Notes: generated by a model not told the origin, from the letters alone. 64,000 nucleotides of DNA from Tetradesmus obliquus (GCA_030272155.1 CP126194.1:3463501-3527500); one strand, 5' to 3'; counted from the stretch's first letter, positions 36,367 through 50,284 are shown. A program made the numbers and translations.

Positions 36367-37455
36367 CCAAAAGTGCTGAAAGTAGCTTCATGGAGAGGTA
36401 TGTTATGTGTGTTACGGTTGCACATGCTTTGTGGGTTTGTGTACAGTATGCTGCTGTCCGATGTTGCAGCTGGTGGCAGGTTTCCCATTGCGCCGGGTTG
36501 TTGCAGGGGTGGCAGCTGGCTTGCGTTGATGTAGGTGCGAGCACCTACCTATACATATGTATGTATCTTGTGGTGTGTATATTGCGACGTGCACGTTATG
36601 TACTCTTTGCAGGCGGCTGCACATTCTGCTGTATGTCATTCATTTGTAGGCCTATGTAAGCTGTGTTTATGCTTTGTACGACAAGGCGAGAGCGCAGCAC
36701 TGAATTCCCCGAGTGTGGTTGCATCTGGATTCCAGCGCTTGAAGCTCTGCAGGCTGTAGAGATTCGGCACAGGGGGCTGCGGCGTCGCAGTCTATCTGTG
36801 CTTGTATACTAGTGAACTTCCGTGAATGCATGTGCGCTGTGCATGCTCTCATTATCATTGGCTGGCGTGGCAGCACCTTCATACTTTCATGCCTGCTACA
36901 CGCAGCGTCACCTGCATGCGACAGGTCAAGCGAATCTGGCATTGCTCGAGTTGCTTTTTGCTGGGTTGCAGTGCTGCTGCTTGCGGCATTACGCATGCTG
37001 CTTGCATGCTGCTTGCCGTGAAACACATGCTGCTTGCTGTGCTACAGCAGGCCCGTGTGTTATCAGGCTGTTGAGCATGACCACTCAGTGCCATCTGCCA
37101 TGGCAGATGCATTTCGATGCGCATCGGCAGTGGTTGACTGCAAGATTGACCAGATAGCAAGTGGGTAATGCGCACAGTCATCTCAGTAGTCTTGTTCATT
37201 GATCATCACACGATCATCATCAGCACCCCAGTAGCTAAAGAGGGGGCATTGCTGTTGCTGCACCTCCAAGATGTGCATGCACGCCTGCGCTGGTTGCAAC
37301 CGTTGCAATTGGTGACCAATTGGCGCTGCGTGTCTCGCGATCATGCGGGTATGCGACCAAGCTTGGGCACCGGCAGTGCATACAGTTGGTTTGGCGTGAT
37401 GGCAAGTGCTGGTCAGGGAGTGCGGGTGCTGCGCTGAACGGCACCCAAAGCATTC

Positions 37456-37475
37456 ATAACATAACATAACATAAC
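37456..37475. repeat. (ATAAC)4 repeat
   Basis: Four perfect ATAAC units at the left boundary of the AT-richer island. Confidence 0.95.
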
Positions 37476-37507
37476 ATGCTCCACTCAACGAGGAGTGGGA
37501 ACCCCAG

Positions 37508-37858
37508 TCAGGAGCCAACGAGAGGCTCATAGGGGGAGGAAACATCGAAGAACAACTCATCATCATCCCAACCGTCAGAAGAGATCGCAGAAAGAAACTC
37601 AACAGCATCATCAATAACTTGAGCAATAGCCTGACAGGACAGAAGGACCTCAGGATCAGTGTCCGGGTGACACCGCATCAGATAGCAGCAGTGCACAAAA
37701 GCAGCCACCAAAGCAGGTGCCTGCTTCATAAAAGTGATCATGTCATCGCCTGCTGGGTGGCAACCAGCATTCAATGCACGTGTTGTGTTGCCTTCAGAAT
37801 TGGTGCGCTGCACTCCTCCTGTGATAGCATCGGCGCTCCCAGTGCTGTTGCATGGCAT
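37508..37858 (-). CDS. hypothetical acidic ORF (116 aa), doubtful
   Basis: An uninterrupted frame encodes ITFMKQAPALVAAFVHCCYL and a very acidic C-terminus (SDGWDDDELFFDVSSPYEPL). Composition is not repeat-driven and looks protein-like. It has no recognised domain, no introns and no neighbours in the same direction. It may be the remnant of a transferred or mobile sequence, or chance. Confidence 0.25.
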   Translation of the reverse strand: MPCNSTGSADAITGGVQRTNSEGNTTRALNAGCHPAGDDMITFMKQAPALVAAFVHCCYLMRCHPDTDPEVLLSCQAIAQVIDDAVEFLSAISSDGWDDDELFFDVSSPYEPLVGS

Positions 37859-38890
37859 AATTTCATTGCAGCAGTGGCCTGATGCTGCCTTCAGGGAGCG
37901 TCCCCTCTACTGTATACGTTGCGGGCCTCCAGCATAGAGTGACAGTGCCGCCGTGCATGCGTGGTGGAGGCTCTTATCTGCTTGCTTTGCAACTTTCATG
38001 CACCGCACGCTAGGTAACTCGAGTGGCCGATGAGTCTGTTGTTATCAGCGCATCAGTCACTGAGTGGTTGCGAGTGTCGCACAAGCAGGCAAAATTGCAG
38101 TGGGCAGTTTGCAAGCCACCTGCTGATGAGAAGCCAGGGCGACACGCTCCTCGCATCTTGCCTCAAAGACAGGAAATCAAAACATATTCAGCATACTTAT
38201 TCCTTATACCGCGAGAGAGGTCTGTTACAGGGATGGGCAAGCTATCGCCCTAGAGCGAGTCACCTGCCCCTCTTTCAGCTCACATATCATGAGAACCCGA
38301 TAGCAAGCCACAAGATGCAACCAAATATACCGCACTACGCAAGCACCTCAAACGGAGCAGTGCGGTATCAACACGAAGTTCGGTGCACCGGTGCATTGAA
38401 CACATGTTCACACCTGATGACTCCCTCATACCCGGCACAGTGTAGAAACTCTGCAGGGCATCCGTACGCAGAAATGAACTATGAAACAACAATAATCACT
38501 CTGGTTATGATTTTTTTGCCCTGGACATACTCCAGAGAGCACACTCGCTCACTGGGCCCGGGATCAGCGTGGGTGGCCCCTTGGGATTCTGCAGATCTGT
38601 ACCCCTGTCAAACAGCAGAGCATCGCAAGACCTTGGGCCAACTGTCCTCCTCATATCATACAATATGCCTATAGATAAAGTTTTGATCACACATCAACTG
38701 ATTGGCCGTAGATTTATTGAGTGCCGGGCGGCATAGGTGCGTTATCCGGGTTCGATTGTTTCATTCAATCAAATAATTCAATCAATTTAAATTGCATCAC
38801 TTTCTTGTCGATGCTCGACACCTGAAGACCATGAAGTGCAGGCTTGCTCCTGATGGCACAGGCTAGTTGCATACAGGCGCACCTCGCTGA

Positions 38891-40650
38891 ATGACGGACT
38901 GTCTGCCATCACAACATGTGGCTAACGCAACCTATCTATTGAAAACCATGCAGACTCGAGATGCCTGCTCGCTTGGCTTCATGACTCAGCAGAGACATAG
39001 TGAGTCATCAAGAGCTGCTGTGAAGCACGCCCGCAGCTACAGCGCCCCAGCTTTGTTTGACCTGGAGCTGCTGCTGTGCAAGCTCAACAGTGGCAGTCGC
39101 TGCAGCTTGACAGCCCACAAATGGGTGCATTAAAACCAGGCACAGGTAACAATTACGCCCTCACAGAGGCAGCGCTCTGCTGCAGCGCTTGATGCAGCTT
39201 GATGGATACTGGCCTGCTGCTTAACAGAAAGCTTGCAGGACTCTTAGCATGCAAAGCAAATGGCAGCGCTCGGCTGAAGTGGGCACGAAAAATATCCATC
39301 CTACTAGGATTATGCTGTGTGAACGCAGTCGCATGTAGCTGTGTTGGTTGCACAGAGCGCATCCAATTCATCTGCACGGGTTGCAAGCAGCACTTGGCTA
39401 TCTGTCTGCGCCGGCCGCTGCGCTCCATGCATGGCTGGCAAGCCACATTTGGCTATGTGCGCTTGCTGTTGCACTCCTTGCACCACAACATCATGTTGTG
39501 CATGATGCATGATTGACAGCCTGGTGGTCGTCTCTGGCAATGGCATATCACCATTGTGGCGAAAATCTTTGCTAAGATCCTTGCTAAGATTCTTGCCGGC
39601 GTGCTTTCCTGCAGGTGTCTTCCTGCCACCCAGCTGTGTCCTGCAAGCATCCAACAACAACGATGCAGGCCCTGCAGCAGCAGACCTGACCAAGCGCAGC
39701 AACAGCACCAGCGGCGGCGTCAGCAGCAACGGCAGCAGCCTTGTGCCGCCTCCTGCAAGGGAGTCAACCGCACCTAGCGACGGTGCTGCTGCTGCTGCTG
39801 CTGCTGGTGCCAGCTGCACTTCGGTCAGTGCCAGCAGCAACGCCAGCAGTAGGCGCAGCAGCTGGTCAAGCGGCATGGTGATGCACAAGCCGCCGCTGCA
39901 TCCTGCAAGAGCTACCACAGGAGGCTTCGGCAGCCTAGATGCCTTGGTGGAGCAGCGCGCTGCTGCAGCATCCGCCGCCGCCGCAGCAGCAGCAGCGTCC
40001 AGCAGAGGTGGCAGATACCAGTGCGCGGGCACACTGTTAGATGTGCTTGCACATACTTCAAACAACATGGCGCCTGCAGGCCTGCAAAGCGTGGCTGCTC
40101 AAGCCACTGCTGTTAGCTGCGGCAGTGCCAATATGCGTGCGGCGTTGTTTGTGTCCAATGTCGGGCACAGCAGCCCGTATCTTGGCAACGGCAGCAGCAG
40201 CCCATGCTTTGACAATGGCAGCAGCAGGCTGTCAACAGATGCAGCAGCAGGAGCCAATGCTATGTACTCTGCTGGCGCTGGCACAGCTGTGGCAGCTGGT
40301 GACCTGGCACAGCAGATGTACCAGATGCAGCTGACAGATGCCGCGGCAGTGTGCCAGCCTCTGGTGAACAACAACGGGCTGTGTGCAACACCCCAGCTGA
40401 TGGGTCTGCAACAGCCCCTCACTTTGCAGAGTCAGCCAGCAGTACTGCAGCAGCAGCAGCACTTGCAGCGGCGGCAAGTGCTGCTGCGGCAGCAGCAGCG
40501 CCGCTGGTACAGCTGCAACCTGCCGCTGGAGCGGGAGCAGTATGGCGGGCTTGCCGGCTTCAGCAGCAGCAGCAGCTTTGGCTGCCCTCTGCAGCCTGTG
40601 CTGGAGGAGGCACATGTGACTGCCATGCAGCAGGAGCATGTGAACACCCT

Positions 40651-40687
<37 letters not shown>

Positions 40688-40998
40688 GTGGATGCCATGC
40701 AGCAGCAACACGTGACTGCTCTGCAGCAGCAGCAGCACGTGAGTGCCGTGCAGGAGCGCATGGCACTTGCTGACATCGAAATGGAGCTGCAGCAGCTGCT
40801 GCAGGTGCGCGGCGCTGGCGATGGCAGCAGTTGCGGATGCGGAGCTTTTGTACTGAACAGCCTGCACTTGGGATTCGCAGCAGGCGTGCGTCCTTTGCAT
40901 GCAATGTATCAAGCCCTCAAACATAGCGCTGATGACATATGGCGACCTTTCCCCTGTCCTGCTGCATGCTTGTTGTGCAGGCACAGCAGCAGCGCGAG

Positions 40999-41029
<31 letters not shown>

Positions 41030-41445
41030 TGCAGCAGTTGGCTGCCAGCAGCTCGCTGTATGGCTCATACGCTGCAGCACCCAACACCTGTGCTGGCCTC
41101 ACAGCAGCAGCAGCAGCAGCAGCATCGCCTAGCGCTAGCCACGAGTGGCCTGCTGCAGCACCAGCAACAACAGCATCACTCCCTCTTGCTTCTGCGATGT
41201 TTGACGCCGCGTGCCCGGCGGTGCAGAGCAGCGCACTGGAGACGTACATTGCGCTGCACCAGCAGCAGCAGCTGGGCCATGCGCTGTGCATGCAGAGCGT
41301 GAGCAACAGCCGCAGCAAGCATGGCAGGCTGAGTGCTGCTGCTCAGGTGAAGCTGGCTGAGCTAATGGTGGTGCAGCAGGCGCAGATGAGGCTGCAAGAG
41401 GAGCTGCTGATGAATCTGCTGCCTGCCAATGGCTGCAGCATGTAG
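38891..41445 (+). CDS. Gln/Ala/Ser-rich protein of unknown function (587 aa)
   Basis: Three exons in phase: 38891-38999 (ending before GTGAGT), 39615-40804 and 40981-41445 (TAG). The product is low in complexity: Ala and Ser runs, an 11-residue Gln run at about 40651-40683, and a short HV-(D/T/S)-A-(M/L/V)-QQQ unit repeated several times near 40611-40755 (VTAMQQEHV, VNTLQQQ, VDAMQQQHV, VTALQQQQHV, VSAVQERM). A non-repetitive helix, ALADIEMELQQLLQ, spans the last junction. The C-terminal helix KLAELMVVQQAQMRLQEELL is probably a coiled coil. Such composition is common in algal transcription or RNA regulators, but no DNA- or RNA-binding domain is visible. The exon 1 assignment rests on phase and a good donor only; an in-frame ATG at 39509 is an alternative start. 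Confidence 0.6.
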
Positions 41446-44400
41446 GTGGTGTTAGTATGCGCTGGTGTTGACAGAGAGATTGCATGTGGATGCATGCAAG
41501 CAGGCTAGCGATACAGCTGGCATGGCCCTGTTGGTGTGTCTCGCTGCGCCAGCAGCTGCAGCAGCAGGAGAGCTGCTGGCTGCTGCGGATCTTGCAGATG
41601 GCGCCTGACAATGGGATTGTTTTTGGTGTGCAGGAGGGGGAAAAGCACTGTCAACCGGGGTTATCTGTTTGTAGTGCTACAGCGTCAGTGCTGCATGTGC
41701 ACCGGATTGATGCATGTGCATGCACTCGACTCCACCCTCTTGTGATGTGACAGCTTTTGCGATGTCCGCTGACGTGCTGATGCATGGGTCAGCTGTTTTG
41801 TTTCCGTCCTCTGTCTTTCTTTGCCTGGCATTGCTGCTAATGAAGCAGCTGTTTACCTGAGTATGGTTTTACAGCATTTGCTGCAGGAGTGGCTGTTGCA
41901 ATGACGTGCAAGTGCGTTTGCAGCCTTGCTGAACCAAGACAACACCACCTAGTCGCCATGCTATATGCAAGCTGCAGCAGCACTGCCGCAGTTTGTTGAG
42001 TAGCGTGCTTCCGCAGCTGCGCTGTGGTTGGAGTTGCTGCATGCAAGCCAGTGTCTGTTGCGCTGCATGGTGGGGTTCATCTGTTGCTTTTCCTGTGCTA
42101 AATTTACATGTGCAGTGTCGCACACGCGTGCGCAGGTGCCTTGACATAACTGTATAACGTAGGCAGGATTTCCTCGTGTCAATGTGACTATCAAGTCAAG
42201 TATTGTGTGGGCATTGCCTGCACAGCTTATGCGTTTTGGGCTGTTGGTATCCGGGGCGATAGTGTCTTTGCCAGGCATTACAGTTCAGCCTGCAGTACTC
42301 TGTGATGTCATCTGCTGCTGCAAAGTACTAGATTTGGCTGTTCCGTTGCTTCCCTGGCTATTGTTATCACGTGTGACGGCACTGCCATGTTCAGCAGTGC
42401 ACCTTGGGGGGGCTGTGTGCATGCAGCTGCATGTGCTGATATCAGTGTATGCAATCACATCTCATTCCTGTGCTGTGTGCCATCATTTGGTTTTCCTGCA
42501 AGGGCTTGGCCGCTAGGGTCAGGTGCTGCCGGGCACCTACTCATGCATGCTGCAGCATCATGCACAGGCGTTAGGCTGCTGAGAGTATTCAGCACAGACT
42601 GGCATGCGTCACTGCTGCCTGTGTGAGCACTGCAACAGTGATTGTTTTTGTTTTGGTGGCTAACGTCAGCCGCGCTAGACGCCTCGCACCACTTCACAGC
42701 AATGTGCTGCTGCTAGCGTGCCTTTCAATGCTGTGCAGCAGCAGCCACACCCACACACCCCACACACCACTGCTGCTGCCGCGATGCTCTGAGCTCGGAT
42801 CTCCGATCAGATCAGATCAGCGTGCGGTTGCGCAGGTGCGTCTCAAGTAATAGACCTGTGTACCCAAAATGGGCTCTGAAGCAAATTGATCAGTATATCC
42901 GCCACTGGCAGGCTGTTGTAGCTGCTGTGAATCAGCATTTGTGTTTCTTGGCAGGCCTTGAACTGCATTGGTCTGCAGGGGGCCACAGGGTTAAGAATGT
43001 GCTTTGCAGGGTGGGTCAAAGTGTTTTCGACAAACGTGGGAGGCCTGCTCGTGTGTGTATTGCAATAGCAGTGTATATCGTGATGTGTATGGTGTCACGG
43101 CAGCTGCTGCAGCAGCAGGCTTGGCGTGTTGGCTAGCCAGCGCTGAATGCGCAAGGCGTGCCAGTGTTTTACAGAGCAGGCCGAAAGGCCCATCACTCTG
43201 TTTCTACAACATGTGGTGCGTCACATGATGACCTGGGGTGGACTGCTGCAGTTCCGTATACACATCAGCAGCAGGCGGCAGCTATACTGCATGCTAGCAT
43301 GCAGTTAGCAGCGCTGCCGACTCGCAAGGGTGCGAGGCGGCTGGATGTTTGTACAGGACACAGCAACCATACGTCTGCGCCTGCGCGTCCGGGTGTTGAT
43401 TTGGTTATGTAGGCGATGCTTCACATTTGCGTTTGGTCCTGATGCGCAACGCTATGCTGCTGGGTGACTTGGTGTATGCACCCGCCATGCTGCATGCAAC
43501 ACTGACCATTCTGTGATCCTGCGTGCCAGGGTCCAGTACTACAAGGGGCCCAGGTGCAGACAGGCTGCTTAGGGAACTTGCAGGTGCAGCAGCAGGGTTT
43601 TTGTTTATGTGTTGAGTCATGGCCTGGCAGGCAGCTGGGAGTGCTGCATGAAGTGGTTGGCGGGGGCAGTTTGCCCAACTGCACTGTTAGTCAGGGGTGT
43701 GATACTAGCCAGGACCATGGTCCCAGTAACCTAAAGACAGACGCTCACAGTCTGCTGGTCTGCGGGGGCAGCAGCCGGGAGGGTTTGAACTGCTGTGCAA
43801 TTTGCACTGCTTGGCTGGCTGGGAGTGCTTGTTGTGCTGTGTGCTTTGGTTGCCTGTCATGCTGTGTGCTGTGGCAAACAAGAGTTGTGCTGTGGTTTTG
43901 CGGGCAGTTGTGCAGACTACACTGCTGTGCAACGCGCATGCGAGCGTGGAAGGCAGTAGAACCCCGCATATGTTCTGACAATGAACGAGGGCTGAGACTC
44001 GCACGGTTCTGTGCTGGTTGTGCAGGGTGTGTATTTCTGCATGCAACTGGGCCAGGCTCGGCAGGTGATCAGCAGCTTGTGCGCACAGCTGTTCAGCTTG
44101 ATGCAGATAACATGTGGATGTGGAGTTGAACCATCTTGAAAGTTAACTGGCAGGCGTCTCACGCTGATCTCTGCCAATTGGGCTGTAACGTCATTGCTGT
44201 GCTGTTTGAGACGCCCAGCCGCCGGCTGATGGCCTGCAGGCTATGCTGCTTGCCACGAATTTTGGCTGCCAGCCAAGCTGTGCTGACATGGTTTCTGGGG
44301 GGCGCCATCTAGCCATGTGAGTACGCATTATGTTGCATTGTGCTCCACTGCAATGTTTATCACCTGCAATTCTTGATACTGACGAAAAAAATACTGACGT

Positions 44401-45201
44401 TTATCAAACGCTGAACCCACATGTGCCAAAAAGCAGGGGCTTTGTGTTCTGGACCGTTTGCAACCTGCTGCAGGCTTTGACGAAAGGTTTTCTAAAAGCC
44501 TTGAGGAAACCCTGAGGAAACATTGCACGATATGGACGGCGGACACAAGCCAGGTTCACACAAGGAGCAAACCTTTAGTGCATGAAAGCCCAATATACAA
44601 TACTGTATGCATCACCGCATGTAAAGCTGCTTCGATGCATCAGCATGTGCCTGTGATACGTTACCAAGATCTCTCTGAACAATCAACCCGTGCTTGCTGC
44701 AGTCAAGGGCAACTCCAAGCCTCCTCAACTCAGGACGCAACTACTCAAGCTGCATCATGATGGTGGCACGTCCTCGGCTTGCACCAAACACACTACGCAG
44801 TGGATGCCGTGGAAAACAAGCAATTCGTCCTGTGACATGCCTACTGCTGCCACTGGTTGTGCAAACACTGTTGCGCACGCCCACCACCTGCAATAGAGCC
44901 ACATGCATTGCGTCAGTGCGTTGACCTTCAACAGCAGCCAGCTCTCACAACACGCGACACCATTTTGTCAACAGGCAACACCATACACCCAAGCGCCAAC
45001 ACATACCTTTTGACCTGGTCAAAGGCTTTGCCAACTACCAGTATGTACCTGACACACTCATGCGGACACTTGAGACATGGCAAGCACAATATACGATATG
45101 CATTGATACTAATTAGATCTCAGATAAGTATACGATATTTGCTGGCAAGCAGCACATTGCTGATGTTTATGCTCGCAGGGCTAGCAGCGCCGCACCAGCG
45201 A
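41446..45201. other. 3.75 kb convergent intergenic region with no supported gene
   Basis: No frame here resembles a known family or shows a consistent exon series. The longest (43554-44129, plus) is Cys-rich and reads like GT-rich non-coding DNA. There are three overlapping GATCA units at 42805-42820 and a short CA-rich stretch near 42748-42770. Both flanking 3' UTRs should be here. AT content rises near 45070-45150. Confidence 0.5.
42805..42820. repeat. short GATCA tandem repeat
   Basis: GATCAGATCAGATCAG within a gene-free region. Confidence 0.9.
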
Positions 45202-47048
45202 TCACCTCCAGCTAGGCTGCCGCATCATCAGCGTCTTGTACTGCTGCAGGTACGCGCCATCGTCACCAGCATTGTCATAACCGTCATATCCACCAAACCC
45301 TGCACCCTGCGCCCCCCTGCCGCCGCCCGCCCTCCCCTTCTTCTGCCCAGACGACCCTGCAGGCACTCCACTGCTGCTGCTGCTGCCTGCTGCTGCTGCT
45401 GCTGCTGCATCTAGTACCACATCACCTGCCAGCATCCCGCCTGCCCCAGAACCCCACACTGAACCCTCATCATCACCATACCCTGCAGGCCCTGCAGGCG
45501 CCCTGCCACCTGCTGCTGCTGCTGCTGCTGTGTTGCTGATCATGCCTGCATCTGCGCCGTTGCTGCTGCTGCCGCTCTGCTCCCACCAGCGCTTGTTGTT
45601 CTTTTTGTTCCTGCGCAGCCCCAGCACAGTGCCTGGCAGCCGCACGACTGACTTTGCAAGCTTTCCGGCTGCGCCCGCAGCAGCAACAAGTGCATTAGCC
45701 GCACCCTTGCTGCTGCTGCCAGCATCAGCCTCGCGCCTAACACGGCTGCTGCTGCTGAACCCGGGCCTACCCCGCATGCGGCGGACGTTGTAACGGCTGC
45801 TGCTGCTGCTGCTGCCGGCCCCTTCTGCCGCACGGCTGGCAGCAGCAAGCAGCAGCAGCCCGGCAGCAAGGCGTGCAGCAGCAACAGAAGCAGCCTTGCG
45901 CTCTTCGTCATCTGCCCCACCTGCGCTGCTGCTGCTGCTGCCAGATTGTGGCAGCAGCAGCAGTGCTGCCTCCTTCATCCCCTTACCAGCAGCCTTGCCG
46001 GCTGCTGCCACCCTGCTGCCTCCCTTTTTGATCAACCCCAGGCCTAAACCCTTACCCAGGATCCCTAAACCCTCGTGCTTGTCACTTTTCCCAGAACCAC
46101 GCAGACCCAAAACCTCCTCCGGTGACGGCAGGCTCGTCTCAACGCCGGCTGTGCTTGCCACGCTGTGCGCGACAGTAGATGCGGCATGGGCCGTCTTGTG
46201 TGCAATCGCAGCACCTGCTTCCGCCACATGCACTGCAGTGTGAGCCATCTGCTGCACCTCCTGCATTGGCATCTTGTACAGGAACTGGTATGCATACCAC
46301 ATCACGCCACTCACCACAACAAGGCCAAGCCATGCCTGCACCAGCACCTGAGCCAGATCCACTACTGGCAGCTGCCAAGGCCATTTGAGGTGCCACCCGC
46401 TGCTGCTGCTGCTGCTGCTGCTGCTGTCATCGCCGCCGCTGCCACCAGTAGCAACGGGCCGGCGCCTGCCACCACCCCCGCCGCCACTGCCACCGCTGCC
46501 CCCGCTGCTACCCCTGCTTCCACCGCCACCACCACCACCACTGCCATACAGCTGCTGCAGCAGGCGCTGCTGCTCCTGCCTGCTGAGACCGGAGCTGCCG
46601 CTGCCACCACCAGCACCACCACCACCAGCAGCAGTAGATCCAAACCCAGCACCAGCACCAGCACGCTGTGCACTAGGCGGCTTCTTGCTGCGCCCAGCAG
46701 CAGCAGCAGCAGCAGCCCCAGGGCCGCCTCCTATGCCCTGCGGTACCCTGCCACCCCCACCCTCACTCCTGCCTGCTGCTGCCGCACCGCCATTTGGTGC
46801 TGATCCCGCAAGCTGCGGCACTGCTGTTGCTGCAGTGAGGCTGTCGAGCTCAGCCTGTGCTGTGGCCACAGATACTTCTAGATCTTCTAACTCCTTGAAA
46901 GCAGCAGCATACTCCTCCTGCAGCTGAGCTGCAGCCACAGCAGACACATCCACATCAAGCGCCTGGCTGCTGCTGCTGCTGCTGCTGCCGCCACCCTCCT
47001 GCTGATGGTCAGCAGCTACTAGCTGGTTGTCGTCCCCTGCTGCTGCCG

Positions 47049-47107
<59 letters not shown>

Positions 47108-49558
47108 AGCTGAGCCAGCTGCTGCTGCTGCCCAGCCAGCAGCACCTTGAGCTGTAGCCGGGTGTGCAGCAGCTGGTGCAGCTCTGCCAGCAGTGACAGA
47201 GCCTCAGGCGTAGGAGGCACTGCAGCAACTGAAGGGGCCGCAGCTGCCGCAGTGACCCCCTCAGGTTGGGATGCGTCAGCGGACATTGCTGGCACTGCTG
47301 CTACTGCTGCTGCTGCTGCTGGTGGTGGTGGCTGGGCTGTCCTGCCAGCCAGCCCTCCAGGCAGCTGCACAGCAGCACTGTCAGCAGTACCAGCCCTGCT
47401 GCTGCTGCCGCTGCTGCTGCTGTCAATGCTGTCATAGCTGACTGGATAGGCATCAGGGGCGTCCCAGCTGCCGTCACCAGCGCTGCTGCTGCTGCTGCTG
47501 CTGCTGCCGGCAGGGCGGGCCAGCATGAGGCCGACATCACTCGCGACAGCGCTCTTCAACCTGCCAAACAACCCCTGCTGCTGCTGCTGCTGCTGCTCCT
47601 GTGCGCTGTCATCCTGCTGCACACTAGCAGGCGCAGCTACCGCCTCATCATCACCAGCATCATGCGCATGGCTGCCACCGCTGCTGCTGCTGCTGCTGCT
47701 GCCGCTGTGTGGTGCTGCCTGCTCCTCCAATGCTTCCACCACAGCGGTTGCTCCTTTCACAGCCTGCACGTGTGCAATCCCTAAGCTGTTAGCCGCTGTA
47801 GCAGCAAGCGTCTGCAGGCCAGTCAGGGGCCCTGGGGACTGAGTGCCAATGGCTGGAGTTGATGGCATGGCAGCAGCAATTCGATCTGTGAGGGTGGCGC
47901 CGTGCTTCTTGCTGCTGCTGCTGCTGCTGCTGCTGCCAGCACCCTGCTGCTGCTGCTGCTGCTGCTGGATCTGTTTGGCAAGCTCTGCACCTGGCCCTGG
48001 GGCAAAGCCAGCAGCTGGGCCTGCAGGGAGCTGCCCTGCTGCTGCTGCTAGTGCTGCTGCTGCTGCTGGCAGAGCACTGAATCCTGAGGCAAGGGACCTG
48101 CCGCTAAACCCTACAGTGATGGGCTTGCCAGCACCGCTGCTTGCTGCACCAACATCTGCCTCAACAGTTTCATTAGCGTCCTCTGCCTCATCAGCCGCAC
48201 TGGCTGCGCTGCCATCTGCTGCTGACTCAACAGCAGAGTCCTCCTCCTTTGCACCGCCACTTGCACTTTGAGCAGCAGCAGCAGAGTCAGCACCACTGAA
48301 CCCTGCCGCCATGTGCCTGCCATTCAACCCTACAGTGACAGGCTTCCCTGCACCAACACCACTCGCTGCAGCTGCTGCATTCGGTGCTGCTGCAGAGTTT
48401 GCTGGGCTGTGCAGCATGCTACTGCCCTTGCTGGCGGCTGCACCCAGCAGGCTGAATGCAGCTGTGGCTGTGCGGCGGGCGGTGCGCAGCGCCAGCAGTG
48501 TGGAGAGCTGCAGCAGAGTGAAGAGGCCTGCGCAGAGAGAGTGTACGTGAGAGAGCAGTGCAGCAGCAGCAGGAACAACAAGGTCGGCATTGTTGGAAGG
48601 CCACGAAGTTTGGCTGCGATTGCGGAGAGCAGCAGAGATGCATGCTGCTCTTGAGAAGCTGCAGCTGTTTTTGTTCAAAACTATAACGATCCACATCCTG
48701 CTGCTGTCAGCGCGTGACATTGGTTGTGGCACACTGCACCTGCTTGGCGTCTGACACAACCACAGCTCAACATCTCCACATTTCTGTAAACTGCAGCTAG
48801 CTGCTCACACTATGCTGAACATGCCCACAAACATTACAGCGAGCTATTCAGCCAGGTAAGCAACATTACAATACCACACAGAGAGCCACCTCTTGCCAAC
48901 ACCCACCTTGGAACATCTTGCCAAAGATGCCAGACAGTACCACAGCACCACCAGCCATTCCCCCAACATAAGCCGCAACCGCCCTGCCTCCCAGCTGCAG
49001 CACAGTCCCAGCACCCCGCACCGCAACACCTCCTACTGCTGCCAATCCACCAGCAAGCGATCCCGCTGCCGCTTGGCTCACACTGCCAATCTGCTGCACT
49101 GCAACTGGCCCATTCTCAGCTGCAGCAGATGCCGCTGCTGCTGATCCCTGCTTGATCTGCTCAGCTGCTGCCGAGCCGGCAGCAGCAAGCTGCTGAGCTG
49201 TTGCGGAGGCGCCGTCCCCTAGCTTCTGCGCTGCTGCTGCTGCTGTCTGGGCCAGCTGGCTCGCTGCTTCGCCGGCCTTCTGTGCTGCTGCGGCACCTAC
49301 ACCTGTAGCTGTGTCTGCTGCAGCAGCACCTGCATCACTATCATCATTATCAGCAGCAGCAGCACTGTTGCTGCTGCTGTTGTCATCAAGAGCAGGCCGC
49401 AGAGCAGCAGCCCAGCTAGCAGGAGGCACCTGCTTGGCAGCAGCCTTCGCTGCTGCACCGCCCTGCCCAGCACCCCTTCCACTGCCTGCTGCTGCAGCTG
49501 CTGGCTTGGTTGCTTGAGCCGCAGGTTTCATCTGCTGGCCAGATCCACCCCTTGCAGC

Positions 49559-49593
<35 letters not shown>

Positions 49594-50165
49594 GTGCCAG
49601 CTGGTCTGCTGCTGCCCTGCCTGCAATGCCCATGCGCTCAGCAGCCCTCTGCAGCTTTGCTGCTGCCTCACGGCTGGCACTGGACCCCAGCTGCCTTGCT
49701 GCTGCCGCTGCCTGCACACCACTCCCTGCACCCTGCTGCTGCTGCTGCTGCTGCTGCATTGCAGGTGTGCTGGAGCCACCAGCGGCAGCATTTCCTAGCA
49801 CTGCTTCCTCAGCATCTACAGATTCCAGATAAGGTATCTGCAATGCACCCGAGCCCAACCCTGCTGCTGCTGCTGCTGCTGCTGAGGGTGTGAGTGTGGG
49901 TTTATGGTTTGGCACCTGGCCTTGCCTGGCCCATGAGGGTCTAGGGCCTGAGACTTTTGCTGAGTCAGCAGCCAGATCTGCTGCCAGATCAGCAGCAGTG
50001 TCACCAGCCAGATCAGGTGGACCATATGCTGCAGAGGCACGCTGTCTCAGGCCGCTGGTGGGTTTGCTGCTGCTGCTGCTGCTGGTGGCAGCTGCTGTCT
50101 CCCCTGCGGCCTTATCCTGTGCTGCATACTTGGTGGGCCTTGGTGGTGGTGGCGCAAGTGGTGGA

Positions 50166-50201
<36 letters not shown>

Positions 50202-50248
50202 AGCACTTGCTCGGCAGCAGGAGCTGCACCTGCATCAGGCTGGCCTGA

Positions 50249-50284
<36 letters not shown>

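Larger units (their letters stand above)
36367..38890. other. 2.5 kb intergenic region with an AT-richer island
   Basis: The first 300 bases are the RING gene 3' UTR. From about 37450 to 38830 the sequence changes character: lower GC, almost no CAG/CTG runs and few splice-like signals. It starts near an ATAAC pentanucleotide repeat and ends in an AT-rich tail (38755-38805). An open frame on the minus strand (37508-37858) is listed separately. The promoter of the 38891 gene lies at its right end. Confidence 0.5.

Noticed and set aside
38030..38674. Open frame of about 214 codons on the plus strand
   Set aside because: Composition is erratic, there is no recognisable domain or splice context, and the region is AT-richer non-genic sequence. 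I treat it as chance.
38701..38800. tRNA gene suggested by GGGTTCGATTG
   Set aside because: The T-loop-like box is present, but I cannot build an acceptor stem or anticodon arm around it. Mentioned only as a possible SINE-type remnant.
43554..44129. Open frame of about 190 codons rich in Cys and Trp
   Set aside because: The Cys come from GT-rich triplets (TGT, TGC) in non-coding DNA. There is no Cys spacing pattern and no neighbouring exon.
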